Shown here: one piece after another, positions 63,281 to 64,000 of the stretch
Layout: the number at the start of each line of letters is the position of its first letter
How positions within the stretch are numbered: the stretch's first letter is position 1
From: Telmatospirillum siberiense
GTDB taxonomy: Bacteria > Pseudomonadota > Alphaproteobacteria > Rhodospirillales > Magnetospirillaceae
DNA length: 64,000 bases
NCBI RefSeq assembly: GCF_002845745.1
Contig: NZ_PIUM01000005.1
Location: forward strand, 62,001 to 126,000
Direction: 5' to 3'
The notes under the pieces: generated by a model
What the model saw: only the letters and a program-made list of their open reading frames with translations
What the model was told of the DNA's origin: nothing
Database searches by the model: none
Program-made: the position numbers and the translations under genes

Positions 63281-64000
63281 ATGCAAGACACCATCGATTG
63301 GCAATCCCCAATCGCCGCGACGGCGGTGAGCGCCGTTCTCGACGAGACGGTGCGACGCTTCGCGGACCGGCCGGCGCTCGATTTTCTCGGACGCCGGACC
63401 AGCTACGGCGAACTCGGCCGCATGGTCGACATGGCGGCGCGGGGGTTTCAGCAACTGGGGGTGAGGAAGGGGGTCAAGGTCGGCCTCTGTCTGCCCAACA
63501 CGCCCTATTTCGTCGTCTGTTACTACGCGGTCCTCAAGGCGGGCGGAACGGTGGTCAACTTCAACCCGCTCTATGTCGAGCGGGAGATCGCCCACCAGAT
63601 CAAGGATAGCGGCACCACCATCATGGTGACCCTCGATCTTCGCCAGATTTATCCGAAGATCAAAGCCATGCTGGACAGCACCTGTCTCGAAAAGGTGGTG
63701 ATCTGTCGCATGGCCGATATCCTGCCTTCGGTGCAAAGTCTGCTGTTCCAGGTGCTGAAACGCTCCGAACTCGCCGACGCCCCCGCCGACCTGCGCCATG
63801 TCACCTTCGCCCGTCTGATCAATAACGACGGTCAGTTGAAGCCGGTGGAGATCGATCCGGCGATCGACGTCGCCGTGCTTCAATATACCGGCGGGACCAC
63901 CGGTTTGCCCAAGGGGGCGGTGCTGACCCACGCCAATATCAGCGGCAACACCGATCAATTGGCGCGCTGGGTCCCCGATATTCAAAAGGGCCAGGAGCGC
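63281..64000 (+). CDS. fadD: Long-chain acyl-CoA synthetase, 3' end outside the window
   Basis: First 240 codons of an AMP-forming acyl-CoA ligase; the frame is still open at base 64000. N terminus MQDTIDWQSPIAATAVSAVL, then RRFADRPALDFLGRRTSYGE. The AMP-binding signature is complete: LQYTGGTTGLPKGAVLTHAN. The ~70-residue insert between KGVKVGLCLPNTPYFVVCYY and the signature fits FadD rather than short-chain ligases. Start at the ATG at 63281 with GAGG seven bases upstream. It activates fatty acids imported by the adjacent FadL. Confidence 0.9.
   Translation, partial: MQDTIDWQSPIAATAVSAVLDETVRRFADRPALDFLGRRTSYGELGRMVDMAARGFQQLGVRKGVKVGLCLPNTPYFVVCYYAVLKAGGTVVNFNPLYVEREIAHQIKDSGTTIMVTLDLRQIYPKIKAMLDSTCLEKVVICRMADILPSVQSLLFQVLKRSELADAPADLRHVTFARLINNDGQLKPVEIDPAIDVAVLQYTGGTTGLPKGAVLTHANISGNTDQLARWVPDIQKGQER

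Overview
The window is high-GC alphaproteobacterial DNA, most likely from a member of the Rhodospirillales (Telmatospirillum/Magnetospirillum-like). This is inferred from gene content and repeat style, not from a marker gene. Signs are HexR-controlled Entner-Doudoroff genes, many chemoreceptor and outer-membrane porin genes, YggT/DUF167/FolD and NnrU neighbourhoods, hemerythrin, and short palindromic repeats of the 'GTCATGCCCGGACTTGATCCGGG' style (given here only as a type name). No rRNA, CRISPR array, complete insertion sequence or prophage is visible. The one RNA gene that can be called firmly is tRNA-Ala(CGC).

Layout. 1-4.8 kb: the 3' part of a chemoreceptor, a DMT transporter, a 57-residue HemP with a textbook Fur box, and an aldo/keto reductase divergent from a LysR regulator. 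5-9 kb: a Gfo/Idh/MocA oxidoreductase, a UPF0303 protein and pyruvate kinase. 9-14.6 kb: PEP carboxylase, a HexR-type RpiR regulator and glucose-6-phosphate dehydrogenase. A HexR-like operator lies upstream of zwf, followed by a candidate small RNA with a strong terminator. 15.3-22.9 kb: a hexuronate block with an ACS-family transporter divergent from uxaC-uxaB, then a DcaP-like porin whose promoter carries the same 44-bp block as uxaC. Between them sits a GIY-YIG nuclease gene bracketed by two copies of a ~100-bp repeat. 23.2-27 kb: surface-polysaccharide genes (O-antigen ligase-like, glycosyltransferase, GT39-like). 27-33.7 kb: several proteins of unknown function, hemerythrin, metallopeptidase, pterin dehydratase, Sel1 protein and a small outer-membrane-like protein. 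34.3-43 kb: a second DcaP-like porin with an orphan polyamine-type binding protein, quinone oxidoreductase, large MscS channel, TrmH methylase, asparaginase and an IalB-like protein. 43.4-49.7 kb: rlmN, a citrate-type MHS transporter with an NtrC-like site, two sigma-54-driven paralogous genes of unknown function around a 54-residue membrane protein, and argG. 49.8-54.1 kb: nnrU, folD-DUF167-yggT, tRNA-Ala, an integrase remnant and a Cache-domain chemoreceptor. 54.7-64 kb: a TPR/GT9-like protein, a FadR-family regulator with its YdiJ-type dehydrogenase target, then an SCP2/DUF6134/FadL/FadD fatty-acid block.

How it fits together. Sugar acids enter through the porin and ExuT-like carrier and are processed by UxaC and UxaB; glucose-derived carbon is controlled by HexR at zwf. 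Fatty acids enter through FadL, are activated by FadD, and share a palindromic operator motif with the SCP2 gene. Intergenic DNA is unusually rich in dispersed repeats. There are at least four families: the ~100-bp double palindrome, a ~330-bp MITE-like element with CTAG ends, a GGCACCGG-type element, and a short GGGCCTGTTGAT palindrome. Several of these abut stop codons.
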